From NCBI RefSeq assembly GCF_008692195.1, contig NZ_RXOM01000054.1, forward strand, positions 1-64,000: DNA of 64,000 nt. The letters are read 5' to 3'. Positions within the stretch are counted from its first letter, which is position 1. Each line of letters opens with the position of its first letter. Positions 24,584 through 33,364 of the stretch are shown here, piece after piece. Below the pieces are notes generated by a model. The model had not been told where the DNA came from, did no database searches, and saw only the letters and a list, made by a program, of their open reading frames with translations. The DNA comes from Salegentibacter sp. R32. Lineage in GTDB: Bacteria > Bacteroidota > Bacteroidia > Flavobacteriales > Flavobacteriaceae. The translations under genes were made by a program, and so were the position numbers.

Positions 24584-26485
24584 ATGAGTGATGCTATTAA
24601 ACACGAGTGCGGTATTGCACTTGTTAGGTTATTAAAACCTTTAGAATACTACAAAGAAAAGTACGGTTCATCTTTTTACGGGTTAAACAAGATGTACTTA
24701 ATGATGGAGAAGCAGCACAATCGAGGTCAGGACGGCGCCGGTTTGGCAAGCATTAAATTAGACACTTCTCCCGGTGAAAGATATATTAGCCGCGTAAGGT
24801 CTAATCAAACGCAACCTATTCAGGATATTTTTGCACAAATCAATGACAGAATTAACGAGGAGCTGCAAAACCATCCTGAATATGCCGAAGATGTCGCCGC
24901 ACAAAAAAAGAATATTCCTTATATAGGTGAATTATTTTTAGGTCACGTGCGCTACGGTACATTTGGCAAAAACAGCATTGAGAGCGTACATCCATTTTTA
25001 CGCCAAAACAACTGGATGCATCGTAACCTTATTGTCGCCGGAAACTTCAACATGACGAATGTTTTTAAACTATTCAATAACTTAGTTGAATTAGGTCAGC
25101 ACCCAAAAGAAAAAGCCGATACCGTTACAGTAATGGAAAAAATCGGTCACTTTTTAGATTCTGAAGTACAAAAAATTTATAAAAAATTAAAAAAGGAAGG
25201 ATTCACTAAAAAAGAAGCTTCGCCTCATATTGCCAATAGGTTAAACGTTGCTAAAATTTTACGTAAGTCTTCCAAGGATTGGGATGGCGGTTATGCCATG
25301 GCTGGTTTAATGGGACATGGAGATTCTTTTGTATTAAGAGATCCTGCCGGAATTAGACCGGTTTATTATTACATGGATGATGAAGCTGTAGTGGTTGCTT
25401 CAGAAAGACCCGTAATTCAAACTGCATTTAATGTAGATTTTAAAGATGTAAAAGAATTAGAACCGGGTCACGCGTTAATCACCAAGAAAAGCGGAAAAAC
25501 TTCCGTTAAAAAAATTATTGAACCTTTAGAGCGCAAAGCTTGTTCTTTTGAACGAATTTATTTCTCTAGGGGAAGTGATGCTGAAATTTACCAAGAGCGA
25601 AAAAACTTAGGCCGTTTTATTATGCCTGAAGTTTTAAAAGCGATAGATTACGATACAATTAATTCAGTATTTTCATTCATCCCAAACACCGCTGAAACCT
25701 CTTTCTACGGAATGGTAGAAGCTGCTCAAGATGAATTGAACCGCCAAAAAAATGAAGCGATTCTTGAAGAAAAAGAGACGCTTACCGATGCTCGTTTAAA
25801 AGAAATTTTATCGTATCGTCTCCGTACTGAAAAAATTGCGATTAAAGACGCAAAACTCAGAACTTTCATCACCGAAGACAGTAGCCGTGACGACTTGGTA
25901 GCTCACGTTTATGATGTTACTTATGGCGTGGTTAAACCAGAAGATAATTTGGTAATTATAGATGATAGTATTGTGCGTGGAACTACCTTAAAGAAAAGTA
26001 TTATTAAAATGATGGACCGATTAGGTCCAAAGAAAATCATAGTGGTTTCTTCGGCACCGCAAATTCGTTATCCGGATTGCTACGGAATTGATATGGCAAG
26101 ATTAGAAGATTTTGTTGCCTTTAAAGCGGCATTAGCACTTTTAAAAGAAACCAATCAATACGATTTAATAGAAAAAGTTTACGAAAAGTGTAAAGAACAA
26201 GTCGATTTAGAGGATAGCGAAGTACAAAACTTTGTCAAAGAGATTTACGAACCTTTTACTTACGAACAAGTTTCCAATAAAATTGGAGAATTATTGGCAG
26301 ATGAAACCGTTAAAGCTGAAGTTGAGGTAATTTACCAAAAAGTAGATAAGCTTCACGAGGCTTGCCCTAAAAATTTAGGAGATTGGTATTTTACCGGCGA
26401 TTACCCAACCCCGGGAGGAAACAGAGTGGTAAATAGAGCTTTTATTAATTTCTTTGAAGGCAATAAAGAACGTGCATATCTGTAA
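24584..26485 (+). CDS. Amidophosphoribosyltransferase (long Bacteroidota type)
   Basis: 633 residues, longer than classical PurF (about 500). The class II glutamine amidotransferase domain would use Cys9 (KHECGIALVRLL) after removal of a short N-terminal peptide. RGQDGAGLAS and LGHVRYGTFGKNSI follow the family pattern. The phosphoribosyltransferase part has FIPNTAETSFYGM and the PRPP-binding loop VIIDDSIVRGTTLKKSI (about 462-478). It should make 5-phosphoribosylamine, the first step of purine synthesis. Many flavobacteria have two such genes; this one carries about 60 extra residues around the domain junction and C-terminus. It is probably the second gene of an operon with the PfkB kinase. 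Confidence 0.88.
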   Translation: MSDAIKHECGIALVRLLKPLEYYKEKYGSSFYGLNKMYLMMEKQHNRGQDGAGLASIKLDTSPGERYISRVRSNQTQPIQDIFAQINDRINEELQNHPEYAEDVAAQKKNIPYIGELFLGHVRYGTFGKNSIESVHPFLRQNNWMHRNLIVAGNFNMTNVFKLFNNLVELGQHPKEKADTVTVMEKIGHFLDSEVQKIYKKLKKEGFTKKEASPHIANRLNVAKILRKSSKDWDGGYAMAGLMGHGDSFVLRDPAGIRPVYYYMDDEAVVVASERPVIQTAFNVDFKDVKELEPGHALITKKSGKTSVKKIIEPLERKACSFERIYFSRGSDAEIYQERKNLGRFIMPEVLKAIDYDTINSVFSFIPNTAETSFYGMVEAAQDELNRQKNEAILEEKETLTDARLKEILSYRLRTEKIAIKDAKLRTFITEDSSRDDLVAHVYDVTYGVVKPEDNLVIIDDSIVRGTTLKKSIIKMMDRLGPKKIIVVSSAPQIRYPDCYGIDMARLEDFVAFKAALALLKETNQYDLIEKVYEKCKEQVDLEDSEVQNFVKEIYEPFTYEQVSNKIGELLADETVKAEVEVIYQKVDKLHEACPKNLGDWYFTGDYPTPGGNRVVNRAFINFFEGNKERAYL

Positions 26486-26489
26486 TTAA

Positions 26490-26517
26490 TCGAATTTATT
26501 TTAAAAATTCGATAAAA
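26490..26517 (+). terminator. Hairpin after the amidophosphoribosyltransferase gene
   Basis: ATCGAATTT and AAATTCGAT form a 9-bp AT-rich stem with a short TTAA-type loop, followed by A-rich sequence on the plus strand. It lacks a T-run on the plus strand, so it is weak as a terminator there. Confidence 0.4.
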
Positions 26518-26610
26518 AAACTACAATAATTTTCATAAATACATGAAAATACAATATATTTATATCTCCATAACAAAGTAGGTTAAGTTTATGGTAAAAT
26601 TTGGGGCAAA

Positions 26611-26637
26611 AAAAGGTGGTTTTTCAACCACCTTTTT
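26611..26637. terminator. Bidirectional terminator between the PurF-like gene and sod
   Basis: AAAAGGTGGTT and AACCACCTTTT form an 11-bp stem with loop TTTC. T-runs flank it on both strands, so it can stop the plus-strand PurF-like transcript and the minus-strand sod transcript, which converge here. Confidence 0.8.
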
Positions 26638-26661
26638 TATTACATGATATTTTTAAATATC

Positions 26662-27270
26662 TTATTTTTCTTTTGCATATTTAGAAGCAACCTCTTCCCA
26701 ATCTATCACATTAAAAAATGCATCAATATATTCAGGACGCTTGTTTTGGTATTTTAAGTAATAAGCGTGTTCCCAAACGTCTAAACCTAAAATTGGAGTT
26801 CCGCCACAACCAATTCCTGGCATTAACGGGTTATCTTGGTTTGGTGTAGAGCAAATTTCTACTTTTCCTCCTTCGTGCACACAAAGCCAAGCCCATCCAG
26901 AACCAAATTGTCCGGCTGCTGCTTTAGCAAATTCTTCTTTAAAAGCATCAAAAGAACCAAAAGCATCTTCAATAGCGCTTGCTAATTCTCCACTTGGTTT
27001 TCCGCCTCCGTTTGGTGACATTACTTCCCAAAATAAGTTATGGTTGTAAAAACCACCTCCGTTATTTCTTACAGCGGTATTAGACTTATCTAAGTTCATT
27101 AAAATATTTTCAATGGTTTTTCCTTCTAAGTCAGTTCCTTCAACTGCTGCATTTAATTTCTTTGTATATCCTGCATGATGTTTTCCATAGTGAATTTCCA
27201 TGGTTTCCTTATCTATATTTGGTTCAAGGGCATCAAATGCATATTTTAGTTTTGGTTGTTCAAAAGCCAT
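26662..27270 (-). CDS. Superoxide dismutase (Mn/Fe family)
   Basis: 202 residues. It converts superoxide to hydrogen peroxide and oxygen. The metal ligands are visible: His in [16 protein letters not shown] (about 26), His in [14 protein letters not shown] (about 75), and Asp and His in [19 protein letters not shown] (about 165 and 169). TPNQDNPLM, with its Gln, and the Gly-rich GGGFYNH segment resemble the Mn-type pattern, but Fe or cambialistic use cannot be excluded. No signal peptide, so cytoplasmic. It has its own promoter, divergent from the AddA-like gene. Confidence 0.95.
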   Translation of the reverse strand: MAFEQPKLKYAFDALEPNIDKETMEIHYGKHHAGYTKKLNAAVEGTDLEGKTIENILMNLDKSNTAVRNNGGGFYNHNLFWEVMSPNGGGKPSGELASAIEDAFGSFDAFKEEFAKAAAGQFGSGWAWLCVHEGGKVEICSTPNQDNPLMPGIGCGGTPILGLDVWEHAYYLKYQNKRPEYIDAFFNVIDWEEVASKYAKEK

Positions 27271-27308
27271 AATAGTTGTTTTTAGCTGTTAATATTATTT
27301 TTCACTAT

Positions 27309-27338
27309 CAAAATTAATTATTACAATTCTTATTCAAA
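27309..27338 (-). promoter_or_regulatory. Promoter of the superoxide dismutase gene
   Basis: On the minus strand TTTG (27338-27335) precedes TAATTTTG (27316-27309) by 18 bases, a full Bacteroidota -33/-7 match. The leader is about 33 bases. Confidence 0.6.
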
Positions 27339-27440
27339 ATAAAAAAATGTTATAAAATACTTAAAGATTTTGCTTTTGATAAAGAAAGATTATACCTTAT
27401 CATTTTTGCTTATATTTTTTACTTTTAAAAATCCCGAACT

Positions 27441-30400
27441 TTGAGCGTTGAAATAAAACCGACTCCTTTCCAAGTTTATAATGCTTCGGCAGGCTCAGGA
27501 AAAACATTTACCATTGTAAAAAAATATCTTTCCATTCTTTTTAAAGCTTCCCGCACCGATTATTACAAAAATATTCTTGCTATCACATTTACCAACAAAG
27601 CGGTAGCAGAAATGAAATCCAGGATTGTAAAAAGTTTGCGTGATTTTGCTGCTAAAGAAACTCCTAGCGCATCGCAAGCGCTTTTTAATGAAGTTCAACA
27701 AGAAACAGAGCTTTCTTCCGAAGAAATAAAAGAAAAAGCCGCTACTATTCTTAAAAGCATTCTTCATAATTATGCTGCTTTTGATGTTTCTACCATCGAT
27801 GGTTTTACACATCGCGTATTACGGACTTTCGCTAAAGATTTAGGTTTACCTTTAAATTTTGAAGTCGAATTGAATACCGACGATATTTTAACTGAAGCGG
27901 TAGATAAACTCATTTCTAAAGCAGGAAGCGACAAAAAACTTACGCAAACCCTTATTGACTTTGCCATTGCAAAAGCCGATGATGACAAAAGTTGGGATAT
28001 CGCCAAAGATTTATATGAAATTGCCAAACTTCTGGTAAACGAAAATAACCTGGAACCTTTAGAAGTTCTTTCGCAAAAGGACTTGGAAGATTTTCAGGCT
28101 TTTGAAAAAGAACTGAAAGGTGCTATTAAAGCTTCCGAAGAAAAACTTCAGGAAAATGCCCATCAATTTTTTAAGCTTTTACAAGAAAATGGATTAGAAG
28201 ATAAAGACTACAACCGTCAATTCATTCCCAAACACTTTCATAAGTTAGAAGATTTAAACTACCTAAAATCAAATTCCAAAAAAACAAAATGGGAAACGGA
28301 AATAGATTCGGCTCCGCATTACACTCAAAAGCAAACCGATGGTAAAAAACAGGTGATGAATGCTATTCAGCCGCAAGTAGCCGAGCTTTATTTTTCTTCT
28401 GAAGAGAAAATTCAACGCATCACTTTTTATCACAGCATCTTAAAAAAACTTACTTCACTTTCGCTGCTCAACCTTATTTATAAAGAAGTAGAAAGCATTA
28501 AAGAAGATAAAAATCTCTTGCTCATTTCTGAATTCAACAATAAAATTAGCCAAAGTATCAAAGGGCAACCTGCTCCGTTTATTTATGAACGATTGGGCGA
28601 GCGTTACCAAGATTATTTTATTGATGAATTTCAAGATACATCAGCCTTACAATGGGAAAATTTACAGCCGCTAATTGAAAACAGTTTGAGTTCCCAACAA
28701 CTCAACAGCCAAAAAAGCGGAAAATTATTTCTGGTGGGCGATGCCAAACAATCTATTTATCGTTGGCGCGGTGGTAAGGCTGAACAGTTTATGGAACTTA
28801 GCGAAAAGCACAATCCGTTTAGCGTGGAAAAGCAAACGGTAACTTTGCCCAAAAACTTTAGGAGCCAACCAAAAATTGTTCAGTTCAATAATAAATTTTT
28901 CAATTTTTGTGCTGACCAATTGCAGTGGGACAGCTATAAAAAACTTTTTGCCACTTCTCATCAAGACCCTCATCACGAAAAAGGTGGTTATGTAAATATA
29001 AGTTTCGTGGAAGCGATTAATAATGAGGAACGAGATGAAGCTTATCCTGCCAAAGTACTGGAAACCATTCAACACCTTAACGAGGAAGGTTACCGCAAAA
29101 AAGACATTTGTATTTTGGTGAGAAAAAAAGCACACGGTTATGCGGTCGCCAATTATTTAAATGAACACAATATTCCCATTATTTCTACTGAAACCCTATT
29201 GGTTAATAATTCTGCTGAAGTTAATTTTATTAGTGCTATTCTTCAATTATCACTCAATCCGGCCGATAAAAATGTAAAGTTTGAAATGATGGATTATTTG
29301 CTTCAGGAACAACCGGAAGCGAATTATTTTCATGAAATTTATTCACGACTAACAAAAGAAGGCAATGATTTTTTTGAAAGTTTACACGAATTCAACTTTT
29401 ATTTTGACTTAGAAGTTTTACAGCGTTTACCTCTTTATGATGCGGTGGAATATATTATTCGCGCTTTTCATTTAGAGGAAAAAGCCGACGCCTATTTGCA
29501 GTTCTATCTTGATTTTGTCTATGAATACACACAGAAAAACACAGGAATTATTGCCGGTTTTCTAGACCATTGGGAACTTAAAAAAGATTCGTTAAGCATT
29601 ATCGCCCCGGAAGGAGAAGATGCTGTACAAATTATGACAATTCACACTTCCAAAGGATTGGAATTTCCGATTGTAATTTATCCTTATGCTAACCAGAGTT
29701 TAGAAGATACACGAAATGATGACATTTGGGTTCCGCTTACTGAAGAGCCTAATTTAATTCCATTTGCCTATTTGAACGCCAGCAAAAAACTGGAAGAGTT
29801 TGGGGAAATTCCGGCAGCGCTTTATCAAAAATTGTTATTTGAAAATGAATTTGATGCGCTCAACATTCTTTACGTAGCGCTTACGAGACCTAAAAATCAA
29901 TTATATATTATTTCTGAGGTAAACCCTCAAAAACCGGAAGAAGAAAAAAAAGACTTTACCGGATTGTTAAAAGGGTTTTTGAAAAATCAAAATCTTTGGC
30001 AAGATACTGAACGAATCTATGAGTTTGGAAGTTTAACTAAGAATGATAAAATTGAAGAAATAACGGAAGAACACCGGATGAAGTTTATCTCATCTGCTCC
30101 AACCAATCACAATATTAGTTTGGTCACCAAATCTGGAATGCTTTGGGATACCGAACAGCAAGAAGCCATCGATAAAGGAAATTTAATCCATAATTTATTA
30201 ATGGAAGTGAAGTATGAAAACGATATTTCTTCCGCTCTTCAAAAAGCGATTAATTCAGGGCTTATTCAATCTTCAGAAAAGGAAGAGTTTCAGCAGAAAT
30301 TGGAAGAAATTGTGTATCATTCAGCATTAAATGAATTTTTCAGCCAACAGTATGAAATTTTCAATGAAAAAGAAATTATCACTCCTGATGGATTTAAAAG

Positions 30401-30584
30401 AATTGACCGGCTTTGCCTTCAAGGAAATTCAGCAGTAATTATAGATTATAAAACTGGTGACTCGCTCGAAACTCACGAAAATCAAGTGAATGAGTATGCT
30501 AATTATATTTCAGAAATTGGTTATCAAATTCACAAAAAAATATTGGTGTACCTCTACCCTACAGTTACCATTAAGATTATCTAA
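27441..30584 (+). CDS. AddA/RecB-like UvrD helicase-nuclease
   Basis: 1047 residues of a superfamily 1A helicase with a C-terminal RecB-type nuclease. The Walker A loop ASAGSGKT is at 15-22, with ITFTNKAVAEMKSRI (motif Ia) following. Motif II is DYFIDEFQDTSALQWENL, motif III LFLVGDAKQSIYRWRGG, and motif V/VI lie in IMTIHTSKGLEFPIVIYP and LNILYVALTRPKNQLYI. The nuclease motif is AVIIDYKTGDS near 1010. It should act with the AddB-like protein at 33365 in processing double-strand breaks. The start codon is TTG, and no better in-frame start precedes the Walker loop. In this genome the addA and addB homologues are separated by kbl and an OmpA gene. Confidence 0.88.
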   Translation: MSVEIKPTPFQVYNASAGSGKTFTIVKKYLSILFKASRTDYYKNILAITFTNKAVAEMKSRIVKSLRDFAAKETPSASQALFNEVQQETELSSEEIKEKAATILKSILHNYAAFDVSTIDGFTHRVLRTFAKDLGLPLNFEVELNTDDILTEAVDKLISKAGSDKKLTQTLIDFAIAKADDDKSWDIAKDLYEIAKLLVNENNLEPLEVLSQKDLEDFQAFEKELKGAIKASEEKLQENAHQFFKLLQENGLEDKDYNRQFIPKHFHKLEDLNYLKSNSKKTKWETEIDSAPHYTQKQTDGKKQVMNAIQPQVAELYFSSEEKIQRITFYHSILKKLTSLSLLNLIYKEVESIKEDKNLLLISEFNNKISQSIKGQPAPFIYERLGERYQDYFIDEFQDTSALQWENLQPLIENSLSSQQLNSQKSGKLFLVGDAKQSIYRWRGGKAEQFMELSEKHNPFSVEKQTVTLPKNFRSQPKIVQFNNKFFNFCADQLQWDSYKKLFATSHQDPHHEKGGYVNISFVEAINNEERDEAYPAKVLETIQHLNEEGYRKKDICILVRKKAHGYAVANYLNEHNIPIISTETLLVNNSAEVNFISAILQLSLNPADKNVKFEMMDYLLQEQPEANYFHEIYSRLTKEGNDFFESLHEFNFYFDLEVLQRLPLYDAVEYIIRAFHLEEKADAYLQFYLDFVYEYTQKNTGIIAGFLDHWELKKDSLSIIAPEGEDAVQIMTIHTSKGLEFPIVIYPYANQSLEDTRNDDIWVPLTEEPNLIPFAYLNASKKLEEFGEIPAALYQKLLFENEFDALNILYVALTRPKNQLYIISEVNPQKPEEEKKDFTGLLKGFLKNQNLWQDTERIYEFGSLTKNDKIEEITEEHRMKFISSAPTNHNISLVTKSGMLWDTEQQEAIDKGNLIHNLLMEVKYENDISSALQKAINSGLIQSSEKEEFQQKLEEIVYHSALNEFFSQQYEIFNEKEIITPDGFKRIDRLCLQGNSAVIIDYKTGDSLETHENQVNEYANYISEIGYQIHKKILVYLYPTVTIKII

Positions 30585-30589
30585 CTTTG
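30582..30589 (+). promoter_or_regulatory. Promoter -7 element of kbl
   Basis: TAACTTTG matches TAnnTTTG and overlaps the stop codon of the AddA-like gene. It would give kbl its own transcript, with a leader of about 15 bases. Confidence 0.5.
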
Positions 30590-30609
30590 TAAAAAACTAG
30601 AAAAAAATT

Positions 30610-31806
30610 ATGTATAGTCCAGATTTAAAAAAGCATTTACAGCAAGAAATAGAAGAAATTAAGGACAATGGTCTTTATAAAAAAGAAAGAATTATTACCA
30701 CTCCACAAGATGCAGTGATTAAAATTAGCACGGGTCAGGAAGTGATTAATTTCTGTGCAAACAATTATTTAGGACTTTCCTCGCATCCAGAAGTAATTCA
30801 AGCGGCAAAAGATACTTTAGATTCACACGGATTTGGAATGAGCAGTGTGCGTTTTATTTGTGGTACGCAAGATATTCATAAAGAATTAGAAGAGAGGATT
30901 GCTTCTTTCTACGGAAAGGAAGATACGATTCTTTATGCGGCTTGTTTTGACGCTAATGGAGGTATTTTTGAACCATTATTAGCCAAAGAAGACGCCATTA
31001 TCTCAGATTCTTTAAATCATGCTTCTATTATTGATGGTGTTCGTTTATGTAAAGCAGCCCGTTATCGTTACGAAAACGGAAATATGGAGGATTTAGAAGA
31101 ACAACTAAAATCAGCAAACGAAAATGGTGCACGCCATAAACTCATTGTCACCGATGGTGTTTTCTCTATGGATGGCTTATTAGCTCCATTAGATAGAATC
31201 TGTGATCTAGCAGAAAAATACGATGCTTTGGTAATGATTGACGAATGCCATGCGACCGGCTTTATTGGAGAAACCGGAAAAGGAACTCCTGAAGTAAAAA
31301 AGGTAATGGACAGAATAGACATTATTACCGGTACCTTAGGAAAAGCCTTAGGAGGAGCGATGGGAGGTTACACCACTGCCAAAAAAGAAATTATTGAAAT
31401 TTTAAGACAGCGCTCAAGACCTTATTTATTTTCCAACTCCCTTGCTCCAGCAATTGTAGGAGCTTCCATTAAAGTTTTTGATATGTTGGAGAACGATACT
31501 TCTCTTCGCGATAAGCTGGAATGGAACACCAATTACTTTAAAAAAGCGATGAAAGAAGCCGGGTTCGATATCATTGATGGAGATTCCGCCATAGTCCCGG
31601 TAATGTTATATGATGCAAAATTATCCCAAAAAATGGCAGATAAACTTTTAGAAGAGGGCATTTATGTAATTGGTTTTTTCTATCCCGTAGTCCCTAAAGA
31701 AAAGGCAAGAATTAGAGTGCAACTCTCTGCTGCTCACGACAAAGAGCATTTAGACAAAGCTATTAAAGCATTTACAAAAATTGGCAAAGAATTAGACGTT
31801 GTTTAA
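30610..31806 (+). CDS. kbl: Glycine C-acetyltransferase (2-amino-3-ketobutyrate CoA ligase)
   Basis: 398 residues, alpha-oxoamine synthase family with PLP. It splits 2-amino-3-ketobutyrate with CoA into glycine and acetyl-CoA in threonine breakdown. Visible are [19 protein letters not shown] at about 47-65, [37 protein letters not shown] (PLP-binding Asp and His), and the PLP lysine in [15 protein letters not shown] near residue 244. Close relatives include serine palmitoyltransferase and BioF; the RFICGTQ..HKELE pattern favours Kbl. The partner threonine dehydrogenase gene is not adjacent. Confidence 0.92.
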   Translation: MYSPDLKKHLQQEIEEIKDNGLYKKERIITTPQDAVIKISTGQEVINFCANNYLGLSSHPEVIQAAKDTLDSHGFGMSSVRFICGTQDIHKELEERIASFYGKEDTILYAACFDANGGIFEPLLAKEDAIISDSLNHASIIDGVRLCKAARYRYENGNMEDLEEQLKSANENGARHKLIVTDGVFSMDGLLAPLDRICDLAEKYDALVMIDECHATGFIGETGKGTPEVKKVMDRIDIITGTLGKALGGAMGGYTTAKKEIIEILRQRSRPYLFSNSLAPAIVGASIKVFDMLENDTSLRDKLEWNTNYFKKAMKEAGFDIIDGDSAIVPVMLYDAKLSQKMADKLLEEGIYVIGFFYPVVPKEKARIRVQLSAAHDKEHLDKAIKAFTKIGKELDVV

Positions 31807-31858
31807 TAAAATCTATGCCATAATTGAATTTCGTTAAGAAAAATTTATTAAATTTATT

Positions 31859-31889
31859 TTTGGGAATACCCCTTTTGCATTTACTTTTG
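31859..31889 (+). promoter_or_regulatory. Promoter of the OmpA family gene
   Basis: TTTG at 31859-31862 and TACTTTTG at 31882-31889 are separated by 19 bases, a full Bacteroidota -33/-7 match. The leader is about 30 bases. Confidence 0.65.
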
Positions 31890-31924
31890 CTTTAATTAAC
31901 ATTTAAAATTAAACACTTTTTGAT

Positions 31925-33298
31925 ATGAAACATCTTAGCAGATTTTTATTAGTTACAATTCTTGTTTTGGGATGTACTACGGTACACGCCCAGGATGAAA
32001 ATAACCCATGGGTTATTGGAGTTGGGATAAACGCAGTTGATGCTTATCCTGCCAATGAAGACAGTCCTTTCACAGGGTTTTTTGATACAGAACATTATAA
32101 TATTTTACCTTCCGTATCTCGTATATCAGTGGCTCGCTATATCGGAGCTGGTTTTTCTGGAGAACTTGCAGGTTCAATTAATAGAATAGACAAAATAGGT
32201 GATAGATCTGTAAATGATTTAACTTACTATAGTGTAGATCTTACCGGATTATATGGTTTTAGAAACCTCATTAAAGAAGATGGTTGGTTTGATCCATATT
32301 TAGGTGTTGGACCTGGTTATACTTGGTTAGATGAAGAAGGTAATTTTACCGTAAACGGAACATTAGGATTTAATTTTTGGTTTACAGATAACATTGCTTT
32401 CAATATTCAAACTACTTATAAGCATACAATGGATGATGAAAGCGAAGGGGGCTTCCGTCATTTTCAACACGTAGCTGGATTTAAAATTGCTTTCGGTGGA
32501 ACTGACACAGACGGAGACGGAGTATATGATGATGAAGACGAATGTCCAGAAGTTGCTGGTTTAGAAGAATTCAACGGATGTCCTGACTCTGATGGTGATG
32601 GCATCCCAGATAAAGATGATGCTTGTCCAGATCAAGCTGGTCCTGCTGAATTTAACGGATGTCCTGACTCTGATGGTGATGGAATTGCTGATCCAGAAGA
32701 TGAATGTCCTAATGTAGCTGGTGAAATGGCTCTTAACGGATGTCCAGATGCTGACGGTGACGGAATCAAAGATAGTGCTGATGATTGTCCAAACGAAGCT
32801 GGCCCTTCAGCTAACAACGGATGTCCTTGGCCAGACAGTGACGGTGATGGTGTATTAGATAAAGATGATCAGTGTCCAGACGTTGCAGGAACTACTGCTA
32901 ATAACGGATGTCCTGAAGTTACTGTTGAAGTTATCAACGAACTAAATGAGTATTCTAAAACTATTTTATTCGACTTAGGTAAATCTTCAATCCGTAAAGA
33001 ATCTTATGATGCTTTAGATTCTATTTCAGAAATTATGAATGAATACCCACAAACTGTTTTCCATATCGAAGGACACACAGATAGTCAAGGTAGTGATTCA
33101 TTCAACTTAAAACTTTCTAAAGAGAGAGCTGCTTCTGTAAGAAACTACTTAGTAGAAGAAGATGGTATCGATGCTAGTAGAATTACTTCTGAAGGTTATG
33201 GAGAAAGTCGTCCTATCGCAACAAACAAAACTGCTGCAGGAAGACAACAAAACAGACGTGTAGAAGTTTCTTTAGAGAAAAACAGAGAAGATAAATAA
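31925..33298 (+). CDS. OmpA family protein with thrombospondin type 3 repeats
   Basis: 457 residues. Signal peptide (about 1-22), then an outer membrane beta-barrel of about 170 residues (WVIGVGINAVDAYPANED at its start). Next come five Asp-rich TSP type 3 repeats at about 195-330 (pattern DSDGDGIPDKDDACP, each closed by NGCP) that should bind calcium. The C-terminal OmpA peptidoglycan-binding domain (FHIEGHTDSQGSDSFNLKLS and RQQNRRVEVSLEKN) spans about 340-455. The protein should tie the outer membrane to the cell wall. This architecture is very common and abundant in flavobacteria. It has its own promoter and a strong terminator. Confidence 0.93.
   Translation: MKHLSRFLLVTILVLGCTTVHAQDENNPWVIGVGINAVDAYPANEDSPFTGFFDTEHYNILPSVSRISVARYIGAGFSGELAGSINRIDKIGDRSVNDLTYYSVDLTGLYGFRNLIKEDGWFDPYLGVGPGYTWLDEEGNFTVNGTLGFNFWFTDNIAFNIQTTYKHTMDDESEGGFRHFQHVAGFKIAFGGTDTDGDGVYDDEDECPEVAGLEEFNGCPDSDGDGIPDKDDACPDQAGPAEFNGCPDSDGDGIADPEDECPNVAGEMALNGCPDADGDGIKDSADDCPNEAGPSANNGCPWPDSDGDGVLDKDDQCPDVAGTTANNGCPEVTVEVINELNEYSKTILFDLGKSSIRKESYDALDSISEIMNEYPQTVFHIEGHTDSQGSDSFNLKLSKERAASVRNYLVEEDGIDASRITSEGYGESRPIATNKTAAGRQQNRRVEVSLEKNREDK
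32504..32915 (+). repeat. In-gene tandem repeats encoding TSP type 3 units
   Basis: Five units of about 78-87 bases encode the Asp-rich calcium-binding-type repeats. Identical stretches such as CCTGACTCTGATGGTGATGG recur at about 32581 and 32662. Such near-identical copies could recombine and change the repeat number. Confidence 0.7.
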
Positions 33299-33321
33299 GA
33301 AAATAAATTCTTATAAATAGT

Positions 33322-33353
33322 AAAAACGCCTCAGAAATCTGAGGCGTTTTTTT
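33322..33353. terminator. Terminator after the OmpA family gene
   Basis: AAAACGCCTCAGA and TCTGAGGCGTTTT form a 13-bp stem with a short AA-type loop, followed by a T-run on the plus strand. It is strong and nearly symmetric. Confidence 0.88.
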
Positions 33354-33364
33354 ATTTTTAGATT

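Noticed and set aside
26490-26517. Main terminator of the PurF-like gene
   Set aside because: The stem is AT-only and lacks a plus-strand T-run; the GC-richer hairpin at 26611-26637 is the better candidate.
32504-32915. Possible CRISPR or satellite repeats
   Set aside because: The repeats are in frame within the OmpA family gene and encode thrombospondin type 3 units.
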